Below, one piece after another: positions 24,233 to 34,087 of a stretch of DNA of 64,000 nt. Both the position numbers and the translations under genes were made by a program. This stretch comes from Simmondsia chinensis. Its lineage: Eukaryota; Streptophyta; Magnoliopsida; Caryophyllales; Simmondsiaceae. Position 1 is the first letter of the stretch. Each line of letters starts with the position of its first letter. The stretch is taken from the NCBI GenBank assembly GCA_018398585.1, contig JAGTTD010000001.1:6822501-6886500 (forward strand), in the 5' to 3' direction. Below the pieces are notes generated by a model. That model searched no databases. It had not been told where the DNA came from and saw only the letters and a list, made by a program, of their open reading frames with translations.

Positions 24233-24541
24233 TGTCATGATTGATAGTCTAGATATTAACTTCATTGTAATGAGTATTAGATTGCACATTGTTAATTGTA
24301 AGTAAGTTGTATTCTTGTATTGATTGTTGATGCTTTTAGGTTAGTTGAAGTTGTTATACATGTTGTTACATGTATTGGGGTATATAAGCATTCCCCTTAG
24401 CATTGTACAGGATAACTAAAGAAACACACAAATTCTTTCTCTATCTCTCTCTCTCTCTCTTTCTCCTCCCCTTCCCCTGGGCTTCGGCTCATTCCTTCCT
24501 ATCTCTACCTGAATCTCGCATGCATGGCTCCAGCCATGACA
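24233..24541 (+). repeat. 3' LTR of Reina-like element
   Basis: 309 bp, TG...CA, preceded by a purine-rich segment (GAGGAGGATGCAA) that could be the polypurine tract. It retains a TATATAAG box at 24381-24388. It is shorter than the 5' LTR because the CT tract is shorter. Confidence 0.95.
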
Positions 24542-24950
24542 TAATTTCATGCATGTATATTAAAGAAAAAGAGGTAAGATTCATACCTTTAAAAATTAAA
24601 TTAAATTTGTGGGTATTTACTTGCATATCTTGTACTTGGGGCGCTCCAATGTCTTTTGAGTTTCTCCTTTGAGGTTCGAAGGCGCTAGATTAGGGTTTTA
24701 AAAATGATTTTTAGATTTTGAATGTAATTAGCAGTATTAAATAAGAGTTTAGGATTTTTAAAGATAATAATTAAGTTTACTACGGGTTTAGGGCTTTCAA
24801 AAATATAATTAAGTATTTATATGAGATTAGCCTTTGATTTTTATTATTATTTGATTCATATATATATTGGGCCAAATTTTATCCATATCATCCCTTTATT
24901 TTTTGTATTTTCTAGGATTTTATATTTTCTAATATATAATTTCTAATTGA
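24542..24950. repeat. Paralogous unit copy A, right part
   Basis: Continuation of copy A after the Reina-like insertion. It aligns with 31445-31842 (shared landmarks ACCTTTAAAAAT, AAATTTGTGG, TTTTGTATTTTCTAGGATTT). Homology fades at about 24950/31842. Noncoding. Confidence 0.8.
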
Positions 24951-25430
24951 TTTTATTTTATTTTATCTTATAAGTTATTTTTTTTTCTCGTTTATATATT
25001 TTGGTGATTGTCTTTTGGTATATTGAGTTGTATTTTTATTTTATATTTTTTGGTGAAAGTATTTTTATTTTATATATTTTTATTTTTATCATATGTTATA
25101 TTTTTTAGATTTTTCTTTTACTTAATTTTTATAATTTTTGGCTGTTTCTAATTCTTTTGTATGATATATCCTATTTTATTTTCATTTATATTTCTAAGTT
25201 ATTTTTTAGTTATTATTTTAATTTATTTATATTTATATATTTAATCTTTTATTGGTTTTTTGGGTTCTAAGTAGTTAACTTCTTTATTGTTGGTTTTTTA
25301 ATTTTTTTAATTGCTTTTAATATTTTTTTAGATGTGATTATTTGGAGTACAAAAGAAATGGAGAATGAAAAAAATAATGAAATTATATAATAATTAGATT
25401 ATATTAGATTAGATCTTTTTAGCAACGGAT
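24951..25430. other. T-rich low-complexity spacer
   Basis: Almost entirely T/A, with TTTTATTTT words. No gene or transposon end recognised. Confidence 0.5.
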
Positions 25431-25450
25431 ATTGAATAGATGAATAAAAA

Positions 25451-25880
25451 TGATGCAATGCTAAAAAGATAAAAATTGGGAACGAAAGAATTTAACAACC
25501 TTCCTTTAAATTTCTATTGTTCAAACAATTAAAAAACAAAGAGAAAATTTCAACCTTAATTTTCACAACCTGAGAATAATAGAGAAACACGTAAAAATAG
25601 AGAAAAATCTAATAATTGAATGAATCAAAACCCTAATCACCATCTTCCTTAAATAAAGGAGGTTTCTCATCTAAAATAAAAGACTAAAAATTAAAAGTAG
25701 ATAAATAAAAAGATGAATACTAATATCTACTAATCTACATTAAACTCTCTTCCTTGAAGTAAAATTCTTTTGCCCGGGTCAAGCCTTCACTTGCTCGTCC
25801 TCCCATCTTGCCAAGTTACCCAACTCGCCAAGATCCATCCCGCCAAGTAACCCTCCATGTGCTAAGGCATGGCCGCATCC
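25451..25880 (-). repeat. 3' LTR of CRM-like element
   Basis: About 430 bp, aligning with 30174-30585. The outer copy of the TGATGCAGC/GCTGCATCA terminal repeat has mutated at the internal-side end (CGCATCC). A purine-rich ACGTGGAGGA (minus strand) borders it at about 25881-25890 as the likely polypurine tract. Confidence 0.85.
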
Positions 25881-28800
25881 TCCTCCACGTTTTGGAGATA
25901 ATCTACTTGAATTCACCAATGCATTGTTTGGATCATTCTCACCGAAGTAAGGGACGAGGTGCTTGATGTTCAAAACGTATGACGTTCTCATTCCACTTGG
26001 TAGCTGCTGGTGATATGCATTAGCATTGTATTTCTCAATAATACGCAAAGGCCCAATCTTTCGCACTATCAACTTGTTGTATTCCCATGTTAGAGGCCGC
26101 TCTCTATTCAGAATAGCCCACACCTGATTGCCAACCTGAAGTTAAATGACTCAGTGTAGCTCGTTGGTTGCCATCTTGTACTTGGCACTTGCCTCTAGTA
26201 ATTGTGCCCGAGTCTGCTCATGTATCTCCAAAAGGTTGAAGATGAAGTCATCTGCCTTGCAATGAGGACGAGTAAGATCTGGTATTGGTGCAAGATCTAT
26301 CGGAGAATGAGACACATAGCTATAGACAATCTTGAATGGCATAAAACTTGTGCTTCGATTTACTAAGTTGCTGTAAGCGAACTCGGCTTGATACAACCTT
26401 TGATCCCATTCCTTCATGTTCATGGCAACAAGACATCACAGAAAGTTACCCAAAGACCTATTTGTCACCTCTATTTGGTCGTTCGTCTACGAGTGATGAA
26501 CCATGTTGAAGGAAAGAGAGGTGTTGACCATCTTCCATAACGTCTTCTAGAAGCGGTTCACAAAACGCACATCTCTATCCAACCCAATTCTTGCCGGTAA
26601 CCCATGAAGCTTGTACGCTTCCCAGAAATATAACTGTGCCACTTACATTGCATCGGGGCTTTCTTACATCCCATGAACTATGCCATCTTGGAAAATCAAT
26701 CCACAACAACAAAAATCGAATCCACACCCCTCAGCATTTTCGGTAACCCCAGCAAAAAATCCATTCTGATATTTGCTCAAGGCTAAGTTGGTTCGGTAAC
26801 GGTAAGTGCAAACCCGCATTAGTTGTTCCCCCTTTAGAAACTTGGCGAATCCGAGACTTGTTGACAAACCTCTTTACCTCCTTTCTCATTGTCGACCAAT
26901 AAAAAGTAGGGCTCACCAGCTTGAGCTTCTTGTCTTGTCCCATATATCCTTCGTTGTGCTTTTCTTGGATGATCTTAAGACATAAACTTGAAGTTGGAAT
27001 ACACAATTGATTTCCCTTGAAGTGAAACCCGTCGTGGAAGGAATAACCCGGTACTGTCCCTAACTGAGCTTCTTCCCAAATCTCCCCAAAGGCGGAATCA
27101 TCCTTATACTCTTCCGCCAACTTGTCAAAACCGAGTACCCAAACTCAGTTGTCAGTCAATATCAATGTAACTCACCCACTTCGCATGTTGGTCGAAAAGC
27201 TTGTCTTGACTATTGATGTACTTCAGTGTCACATTATCTGAATACAAAACAAACTCTTTATTGGCACGATACAACTTCCAATGACTAGAAGCTCTCACTA
27301 CCACGTAGAACTCAACTTCATAAGTTGAATAATCAACTTACTTCTGTCAAGCTTCTTGTTGAAGTAAGCGATTGGATGTCCCTCTTGACTGAGCACTGTG
27401 CGAATGCCGATTCTGGAGGCATTGGTATGCAACTCGAACGTCTTTGAAAATCCAGCAAGGCTAATACCGGAGCCGTAGTCAATCTCCGCTTTACCTCTTC
27501 AAAGGTGTCAGATGCCTTCGAAGTCCAACTAAAGTTACTCCCTTTCATGCAATTCGCTATCAGTGCCATGATAGAGCTGAAATCTGGCACAAAGCTCCGA
27601 TAAAAATACATTAGACCATGAAAACTATGTACCTTAGTTATCGACTTCGGTTGAGGCCAATTCCAAATTGCTTCTATCTTGCCTTTGTCTGGCCGCAATC
27701 TCCTCCTTGGATACTACAAACCCAAGGAACATCAACCTATCCTTCGTGAAGTCACACTTTTTTAAGGCGGAACACAAGTGTTGCTCTCTTAGGGTTGTCA
27801 ACACTTCCCTAAGGTGATCCAAGTGCTCATCTTGGTTTGGGCTATAGATTAAGATATCATCGAAGCAGACTACTATGAACTTTCCGATAAAGGGCTGTAA
27901 TACCTGATTCATGAACCTCATAAACGTACTAGGCGCGTTAGAAATCACAAACGGCATCACCAGCCAATTGTATACCCTTCTCAGGTTTTGAAGGCGAGTT
28001 TCCACTCATCACCAGGCAAGGTACGTATTTGATGGTATTCACTCTTTAGGTCCAATTTGTTAAACACTTTCGAGTTCTATAGCTAATCAAGTAAGTCATC
28101 CAATCTCAGAATAGAAAATTGGTAATGCACCATGATCTTAATGATGGCTCCGGTATCAATGCACATTTGCCAAGTGCCATTCTTTTTCGGTGTCAAAAGA
28201 GCTGGATTCGCACATGGACTCGAACTTTCCCGAATAAAGCTTCTGGCGAGTAACTCCTTAACTCGCACCTAAGCTTCTCATGTTCTGCGTGACTCGTCTG
28301 GTAAGGCAGCTCCCGTATCAAATCTATCTAGTGTTGGATGCCCCTCAATGGAAATAAGGTATCCGGTAACTCCTTCATAAACACGTCAGCAAACTCCCTC
28401 AATAAGGCCTCCACTACTTTCGGTTCCTTGTTTCGCTCGATAATCTGTGCCAATCGGCATAAAAATGATGGTGTTCTCACCAACCTCCTTGGTGAACATG
28501 GCCCTGGTTTGGAGATTTGGATTCTCAGCTATCACTGAACTTGGTGCTTCATCTTTCTTAGGCAACGAGACGATCTTTGTGCCCTCAAACACAAACTATT
28601 TTTTTTCCGCCTTCCGTCATGGGTGGCTCCTCTGTCATATTGCCATGGGTGTTCAAGTAACAAATGGCATGCACCCATGGTAACCACAGCACACCATACC
28701 CCATCCTGGTATTTTGCTCCAATTGAAAATTAACCCTGCAACATTTAGATACGGTTACCTGTTACCTTTCTTGAGCCACAACAACTTAAAAGGGTTCCGA

Positions 28801-30145
28801 TGCTCCTCCATCTTTAACCCCAGCTTCCGGACTGCCTCCTTAGAAATAACATTTTCACAGCTCCTGGAATTGATAATTAGGCAGCATATCTTCCCGCTAA
28901 TTGTGTAGGTTGTCCGAAAGATATTATTTTGGAGCTAGCCATCTCCCTCTGCTTCCTTAGGCATGAAGTAGACTCAACTTACCAATAATGGTTGGCCCTC
29001 CTCACATGAAACTTCTTCCTCGGCCCATGGCACCAACTCGTCCTAAGCCTCCTACTCAACTAACTCGCCATCCTCAGTGTGAAGGCCCTCGATGTACAAC
29101 CCCGTATCAGGTCTATCACCCTTCCGACACTTGGCGGCATAGTGACCCATCTCTTTGCACTTGAAACAACTAGTTTTTGAGCTACCCTCCAAATTCTGGT
29201 TACTTGACTTACTAGAGTTGGCGTCAATAGGTTTATCTTGTACTCCTGAGTTGGTTGGTAGTCATACCTGATCACGCCCACTATTTTGGGTGTTTCTAGT
29301 ACCGCCAATCTGACTTTGTTTCGGCTTCTTCTCAACATTCAAAGCCCTTTAACTTGCCTCCGAGACTGAAAAGATGTCAAACATGTTCAACACCTCTTGT
29401 ATCAATTCTCTCAACCCACCAATATGCCTATCTGCCAGCTGCCCCTCTGATTCCAACAAGTCATTCCTGGCAACTAAGGCATAGAACTCTGCCATGTACC
29501 CTTCCACTGACCAAGAACCCTGACGCCAGTTTTGAAGGTGCTGGTACATAATCCAGGCGTGATTATAGGGAAAGAAAGCGCTCCACATGTGCTTCTTCAT
29601 TTTCTCTCACATCTCAGTCTTCGATTTACCCTACCTAAGCCATTATGATTCAATTGCTGCCACCGGTCCGCAGCTTTACCCCTTAATTGGGTAGCCACTA
29701 ACAGCCCCTGCTTGTGCTATAGAACCTCCTTGAATTCGAGCACATCTTCTATCACAAGCAACCAATCCCAGAACTCCGGAGGTCGTCTTCCCCCGGCAAA
29801 CTCTGGGATCTCAATCCAAAGCCTGGATTTCCACCTCAGATGACTCACGTGATCAGAAATGCCGGTATTTGGTTGATCCCTTCTGAAATTCCATCCTTGG
29901 TTCACAAACCTATCAAACGGGTTGTTGAAGCTTTCCTCGGTTTCATCCTCACCTTGCACATCAAGTGGTTGTTGAGGCTGAGCTGTGGCGGTTTAGTTGC
30001 GAATTGCACCCAGTTGCTCCAAAGTCAGCTCGATATGCTGGAATCTCTTCTCCATCTCTTCTAATCTCCTGTCAATCTAACGTTGATGGTCTCTCTCATA
30101 AACCTCTCCAAAGACGGTGTATCTTTGTTTCCCACGGGCCATCAT
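25779..30145 (-). pseudogene. CRM-like gag-pol (heavily broken)
   Basis: Reads right to left. Gag starts near 30145 (MMARGKQRYTVFGE) with IPEFAGGRRPPEFWDWLLV near 29800. The CCHC knuckle CFKCKEMGHYAAKC is near 29150. At the protease near 28850 the expected DSGS reads NSRS, changes explainable by G-to-A. RT occupies about 28270-27640: [25 protein letters not shown], catalytic CFDDILIYSPNQDEHL near 27850. RNase H (FELHTNASRIGIRTVL) is near 27430, and integrase zinc-binding and core remnants at about 27050-26400 (FYWSTMRKEV). The integrase C-terminal part (HLVPYFGEND) lies near 25950, after which the frame continues into the LTR to 25779. There are many stops. The RT core box is FDD, as normal for many Ty3/gypsy plant elements. 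Non-functional. Confidence 0.82.
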
Positions 30146-30158
30146 GGGTGACATTTTA

Positions 30159-30173
30159 AGCTCTGATACCAAC
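30159..30173 (-). other. Primer binding site, initiator-Met tRNA type
   Basis: On the minus strand TTGGTATCAGAGCTT follows the 5' LTR almost directly. It contains a perfect TGGTATCAGAGC, which fixes the element's orientation. Confidence 0.92.
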
Positions 30174-30585
30174 TGATGCAGCATAAAAAAAATGAAAATT
30201 GGGAACAGAAGGATTCAACAGACTTTTTTTAAATTTTTATTGCTAAAACAATTAAGAAACAAAGGGAAAATTCCAATTTGAATTCTTACAACTCGAGAAT
30301 AAAAGAGAAACACAAAAAAAATAGAGAAAAATCAAATAATTCAATGAGTCAAAACCCTAATCATCCTTTTCTTGAATAGAGGAACTTTCTAATCTAAAAT
30401 AAAAGATTAAAATTAAAAACAGATAAATAAAAAAATAAATACTAATATCTTCTAATCTACATTAAACTCTCCTCCTTGAAGTTAAACTCTTTTGTCTGAA
30501 TCAAACCTTCACCCACCTGTCCTTCCATCTCGCCAAGACCCATCCTGTCGAATAACCCGCCATGTGCTAAGGTTCGGCTGCATCA
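30174..30585 (-). repeat. 5' LTR of CRM-like element
   Basis: 412 bp. On the minus strand it begins TGATGCAGCC and ends GCTGCATCA. A related, rearranged solo LTR lies at 50176-50390 on the plus strand. Confidence 0.88.
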
Positions 30586-31842
30586 GAAGACAAACTTATG
30601 TTATGTCTAGGAAAAAAGTCAATTGAGTGTTTAGTTGAAAGATTATTTAAACAAAGTCATAATAAAATAAATATGATAATGTCGTTTTCATGGTAAAAAT
30701 ATTATTTTCAAGGTAAAATTGTTATTATCATGACAATTTTCTTACTCTCTTTCTTTAGCATTCACATTATTACCATGATAACAGAAAATGCCAATGTATA
30801 AACCACTAACGAAAATCGGAAGTAACCACGATTGATTAACCGTCATTTATTTCTTTTACTTTTTTATTATTTGAATTAGGAAAATTCATTATGTATCAAA
30901 TTAGTATATATCATTCATACAGAAGAATGAGAAAAATATAATCAAGTTATTAATATTAAATTGTTAATTCTTTTACATTCTAATAGTTCTATTAATTTTA
31001 TAGTTACAGATATTTAATTTTTTTAATAAATATCTTGAGTTTTTTGCCCTCATTTTTCCCAGTAAATTTATAATTTCTCTCTTTTTCCCTACGGAAATTA
31101 TTATTTCTAATCTTATTCTTCTAAATATTAAATGCTAGCTCATGTCTGTAACTTTTTTTCCTAAGGTACTTTATTGAATATATTTTTTCCTATATAATAT
31201 ATAACAGCAACAACAGTCCCAGTGCCTTGCGGCTCCTGCATAACGCGGGGTCTGGGGGGGGTGATGTACGCAGCCTTACCCCTTCCGGCAGGAAAGGAGA
31301 CTGTTTCCGGGGACCCCCAACCTGGAGTGGTTGAGTTCCTGCAGATAAACCATCTTTTCCTATATAATATAAAAATATATTTATTATTATCTTTAGAATG
31401 TATAAATTCTTCAATAAACATTTCTATTATAGTATTTTGCTACTGATTTCATTCTTATATATCTAAAGAAAAGAGGTACTCATTCTTACCTTTAAAAATG
31501 AAATTAAATTTGTGGATGTTTCTTGGATTTTCCGTACTTGGGCCATTGCGGCATCTTTTGAGTTTTTCCGCTTGAGGTTCCAACGGACAATTGAGATTCT
31601 AAAATGATTTTTACAATTCTGAAGGTAACTGCCGGTATTAATATGAGTTTAGGTTCTTTGAAGATAATAATTAAGTTGACTAAGGGTTCGGGTTTTGAAA
31701 ATAATAATTAAGTATTTATATGATATTAGTGTTTGGTTTTGATGAGTACTTGATTCATACTCAGATTGTGGTCATATTTTACCATATCGTCTCTTTATTT
31801 TTTTGTATTTTCTAGGATTTAAAATTTTGTGATGTACAATTC
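30586..31842. repeat. Paralogous unit copy B
   Basis: Contiguous counterpart of copy A (18552-19251 plus 24542-24950). Removing the SINE (31202-31354) and one target duplication leaves about 1.09 kb, nearly the same as copy A without the Reina-like element. It reads straight through the Reina insertion point (GCTACTGATTTCATTC near 31440), so it serves as an empty site. Noncoding. It could be a duplicated segment or two copies of an unnamed non-autonomous element. Confidence 0.8.
31202..31354 (-). mobile_element. Au-like SINE with 16-17 bp target duplication
   Basis: Read on the minus strand it carries a B-box-like GGTTGGGGGTCCC, then AACAGTCTCC, GGTAAGGCTGCGTACATC, and ends CACTGGGACTGTTGTTGCTG. 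This is the body and TTG-rich tail of the Au-type plant SINE family. It is flanked by TTTTCCTATATAATAT at 31185-31200 and 31355-31370, a perfect 16-bp duplication. The homologous spot in copy A has only one such site, confirming insertion. SINEs are non-coding and depend on LINE enzymes. Confidence 0.88.
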
Positions 31843-31845
31843 TTT

Positions 31846-32122
31846 TTAACGATATGAACAAATTAGTCAGATCAGAAACCACTAAAAAGACAGTGATGGT
31901 GACTTAGCTACGAGAATAACGCCGTCAAAGATTGTGCAATAAAGGCCACATAACTTCCATAATCAATCTCAATTGCCACAGGCAGACATACTCCTTCTTA
32001 ACTACCACCATACGCAGAATAAGCCTAAACCCCTTATTAATGTAACAGCATATGCCGTCAGGGGTGGCTGTAGCCTCGGCTACTAATATAGATGCATTCC
32101 CCAGGTACTTACACTTGTAATC
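31846..32122 (-). pseudogene. LINE D 3' part: RNase H remnant
   Basis: On the minus strand this reads LGNASILVAEATA, then KGFRLI and WQLRLIMEVMWPLLHNL, in the order and spacing of an RNase H domain of plant LINEs (the AEA helix, strand 4, a WQI-type helix). The 3' end is near 31846, where TTAAAAAG (minus) may be the remnant A tail. The N-terminal half of the domain is missing here because the Tat element interrupts it. The remainder should continue at 44104. Assignment rests on a weak but ordered motif set. Confidence 0.5.
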
Positions 32123-32566
32123 TGTTTCGGGGTTTTTTGGTTGGGTTCTTGAAGAGGAACTAGACTCAAGTTCCTTGCCTTTATTTTCTGGCTTTCTTGT
32201 TATTTATAGGGGATGATCGGAGTTTTGGGGATCCTTGGGGACTAAGTAGAAGATGGCGATATCTAGCCTTGGGGGTCAAGTATAAGGGGGCGGCCTATAT
32301 ACTTGAGGGTCAAGTATAAGGTGACAGTATGTATACTTGGGGGTCAAGTAGGAGGTGACGGTACGTGTACTTGGGGGCCAAGTCGGAGGTGACGGTACGT
32401 GTACTTGGGGGCCAAGTCGGAGGTGATGGTACGTATACTTGGGGGCTAAGTCGAAGGTGGCGGTATGAAGGTGGGCGGTATGAAGGTGGGCAGTATGTAG
32501 ATGGACGGTATGAAGGTGGGCAGTATGAACTACCGCCATCTCTGTGAACTATTTTTGAACTTATCA
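32123..32566 (-). repeat. 3' LTR of Tat element
   Basis: 444 bp; on the minus strand it starts TGATAAG and ends CCCCGAAACA. It carries a 34-bp minisatellite (about 32266-32455) and a ~15-bp minisatellite of GAAGGTGGGCGGTAT type (about 32452-32530) that is nearly absent from the other LTR. Frames seen within it, rich in H-L-H-T or Y-T-P, are repeat artefacts. Confidence 0.92.
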
Positions 32567-32570
32567 ACTA

Positions 32571-32586
32571 GCCCCCCATTTTGGGG
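32571..32586 (-). other. Likely polypurine tract of Tat element
   Basis: On the minus strand AAAATGGGGGGCTAGT borders the 3' LTR. It is purine-rich and correctly placed to prime plus-strand DNA synthesis. Its position shows that the F-box gene is inside the element and moves with it. Confidence 0.6.
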
Positions 32587-32617
32587 CCAAAGCGTCTTTG
32601 GTCTCAAAGTGTAAGAC

Positions 32618-32624
32618 TATAAAT
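32618..32624 (+). promoter_or_regulatory. TATA box of the antisense F-box gene
   Basis: TATAAAT lies 74 bp upstream of the F-box ATG at 32692, in a spacing that fits a short plant 5' UTR (CTCTCACTC pyrimidine-rich leader). It is on the strand opposite to the retrotransposon. Confidence 0.6.
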
Positions 32625-32691
32625 ACTCTTTGTGAGTCTGTCATTTTCCTTGTGTGGTTATCAACTCTCACTCTTTTTTTTGAGGTTTCAA

Positions 32692-33843
32692 ATGGATGAT
32701 GTTACTTGTGCGATTATGTCTTGGCTCCCAGTAAAATCTCTTTTGAGGTTTTCTTGTGTGTCTTCTCAGTTTCGTGATCTGGTTTCAAGTGATGACTTCA
32801 TTGAGAGACAATCTTTTCGCACCCTTAGCCGTTGTGCGGATGGGTTCCTGTTACAGCCAGAGAGTGATTTCTTTCGTGATAACTTGGTGATGTTTTCATC
32901 TTTAGAGGATTTTTCTCCTATTATGCCGCTGGAGGTATCGGAAACATTGACTGACAATGTTCGTGTGATTGGTGTGCAGGGTGGACTGGTGTTATGCCGG
33001 GACTACAATGCTTCCCGGTTGTTTGTTGGAAATCATGCCTTAGGTGTACGCCAGCCAGTGGTGTTACCTGAGGATATTTCTGGAGGTTTTTGGATTTCCC
33101 CTTAAATCTAGTTTTTGTGTGTTTTGATACCGCTCCGCGTTTTGGATTTTACCTTTTTCTAATGGTGATGGATTTAACCCATCCTTATTACTGTCCATGG
33201 TCTAGCGAATACCAAGTGTACTTCTGGGAGGGTGAGTGGAACTTTTGGGGGGCTCTTGACGTGGGCCCCAGAAGTGTTTCACTTATGGATCACATTTGTT
33301 TGAATGGGGAACTCTTCTTTCTGTCGGACTGGGGGCATTACTTGGAAGGTGTTGATAACCGCCCCTACTTGGTTCGTTGGAATACTGAGACCAGGGTATC
33401 GCGTAGAATGGTTCTTCCTCCCATGGTTTGTGATGATTTATTTTCTCACCGAGACGCCAAGATCTCCCAAATGGTGGAACGCGTTAACGGATGCACCTGT
33501 TTTGTGCTTGGTCACCCTTCGCAGCCCTGTGTTTACCGTCTGGACTTTGACTAATGTAGAAGATCCTTCTTCCTGAATGCGGTGGTATCAGCTGTTTATT
33601 CGCTTGCCCTGGTTTGGCAGTAGCTGGGATCTTGTTGTTACGAGCTTTGCTGTATCCTGGGAGTGTTTAATGTTTACCGCCCGTAATCAAGTGTTTCGCT
33701 GTGACCTACAGGGCGACCTTCACGGTCGTGCGTTTTTCTTGGGGAATTATGGGGGTAACTTTCAGACTCAGCTGTTCTCATATTCGAGCTCACTGTTTCG
33801 TTGCGGAGATCACCCTATGGTGCCTTTTAATGCTTTTGCGTAG
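32692..33843 (+). pseudogene. F-box protein gene captured in a Tat element, two compensating frameshifts
   Basis: F-box proteins bind SKP1 through their N-terminal F-box and bring substrates to a CUL1 ubiquitin ligase. Residues 1-45 (MDDVTCAIMSWLPVKSLLRF...CVSSQFRDLVSSDDF) are a good F-box. The rest has F-box-associated-domain features: LNGELFFLSDWG, PYLVRWNTETRVSRR, WYQLFIRLPW, a SFAVSWECLMFTARNQVF strand and the GNYGGNFQTQLF motif near the C-terminus. Total length (~384 codons) is normal. Breaks: a frame change near 33100 (the first frame stops at 33103), another near 33540, and TGA at 33574; the last part returns to the starting frame. It lies antisense to gag-pol, between the polypurine tract and the 115-bp array, with its own TATA box. 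No spliceosomal intron is needed. An alternative is that a short intron removes the 33100 break, but I see no clear GT-AG pair. Called a decayed captured host gene. Confidence 0.75.
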
Positions 33844-34087
33844 GTTTTGTGAAGAAACTTTTTGTGGTGGTAGTGGCCTTTTTGGTGTATTACTATTTTT
33901 ATGATGGTAACTTGTTCCAATTTTTGCCTGTAATAGGTAGCCAGGTTCCATAACTTACTTTGTAGGTTTTACACTTGTATTAAATGTTTGTATGTGTTTA
34001 CAGGTTTTACTATAAGTGATCATAGTACTTTATTCTAAGTAAACTTATGCAACTGTGTGAACTTGATGTGTCGTATCCCTAGTTTTC

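Larger units (their letters stand above)
19252..24541 (+). mobile_element. Reina-like Ty3/gypsy chromovirus, complete but decayed
   Basis: A complete LTR retrotransposon of 5290 bp. Both LTRs start TGTCATGA and end CCATGACA. They are flanked by a perfect 5-bp target duplication, TAATT, at 19247-19251 and 24542-24546. The order is LTR, iMet-type primer site, gag, protease, RT, RNase H, integrase, chromodomain-like tail and LTR. Compact size, ~310-360 bp LTRs, the iMet primer site and the C-terminal chromodomain-like motif fit the Reina group. The LTRs differ at roughly 5% of positions over the first ~215 bp, mostly transitions, plus a (CT)n length difference. Stops throughout make it non-autonomous. 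It sits inside paralogous unit copy A, and unit copy B provides the empty site. Confidence 0.92.
25451..30585 (-). mobile_element. CRM-like Ty3/gypsy chromovirus on the minus strand, decayed
   Basis: 5135 bp with two LTRs read on the minus strand: 5' LTR 30585-30174 and 3' LTR 25880-25451. LTRs begin TGATGCAGCC and end GCTGCATCA or a degenerate form. The iMet primer site lies at 30161-30171. Gag of the FxWL type, a CCHC knuckle, protease, RT, RNase H and integrase follow. The flanks are GAAGA (right) and AAAAA (left), which differ only by two G-to-A transitions and match the paralogous empty site (GAAGC at copy A), so I infer a decayed GAAGA target duplication. The last coding frame runs about 100 bp into the 3' LTR, as in CRM elements. 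CRM assignment is moderate; Ty3/gypsy is certain. Confidence 0.82.

Noticed and set aside
32276..32567. Minus-strand frames rich in H-L-H-T and Y-T-P repeats in the Tat LTRs
   Set aside because: They are translations of the 34-bp and 15-bp minisatellites. The same appears in the other LTR at 43840-44125.
32692..33843. F-box gene as an ordinary host gene with retrotransposons on either side
   Set aside because: It lies between the polypurine tract and pol of a single element whose LTRs share a target duplication, so it is inside that element.
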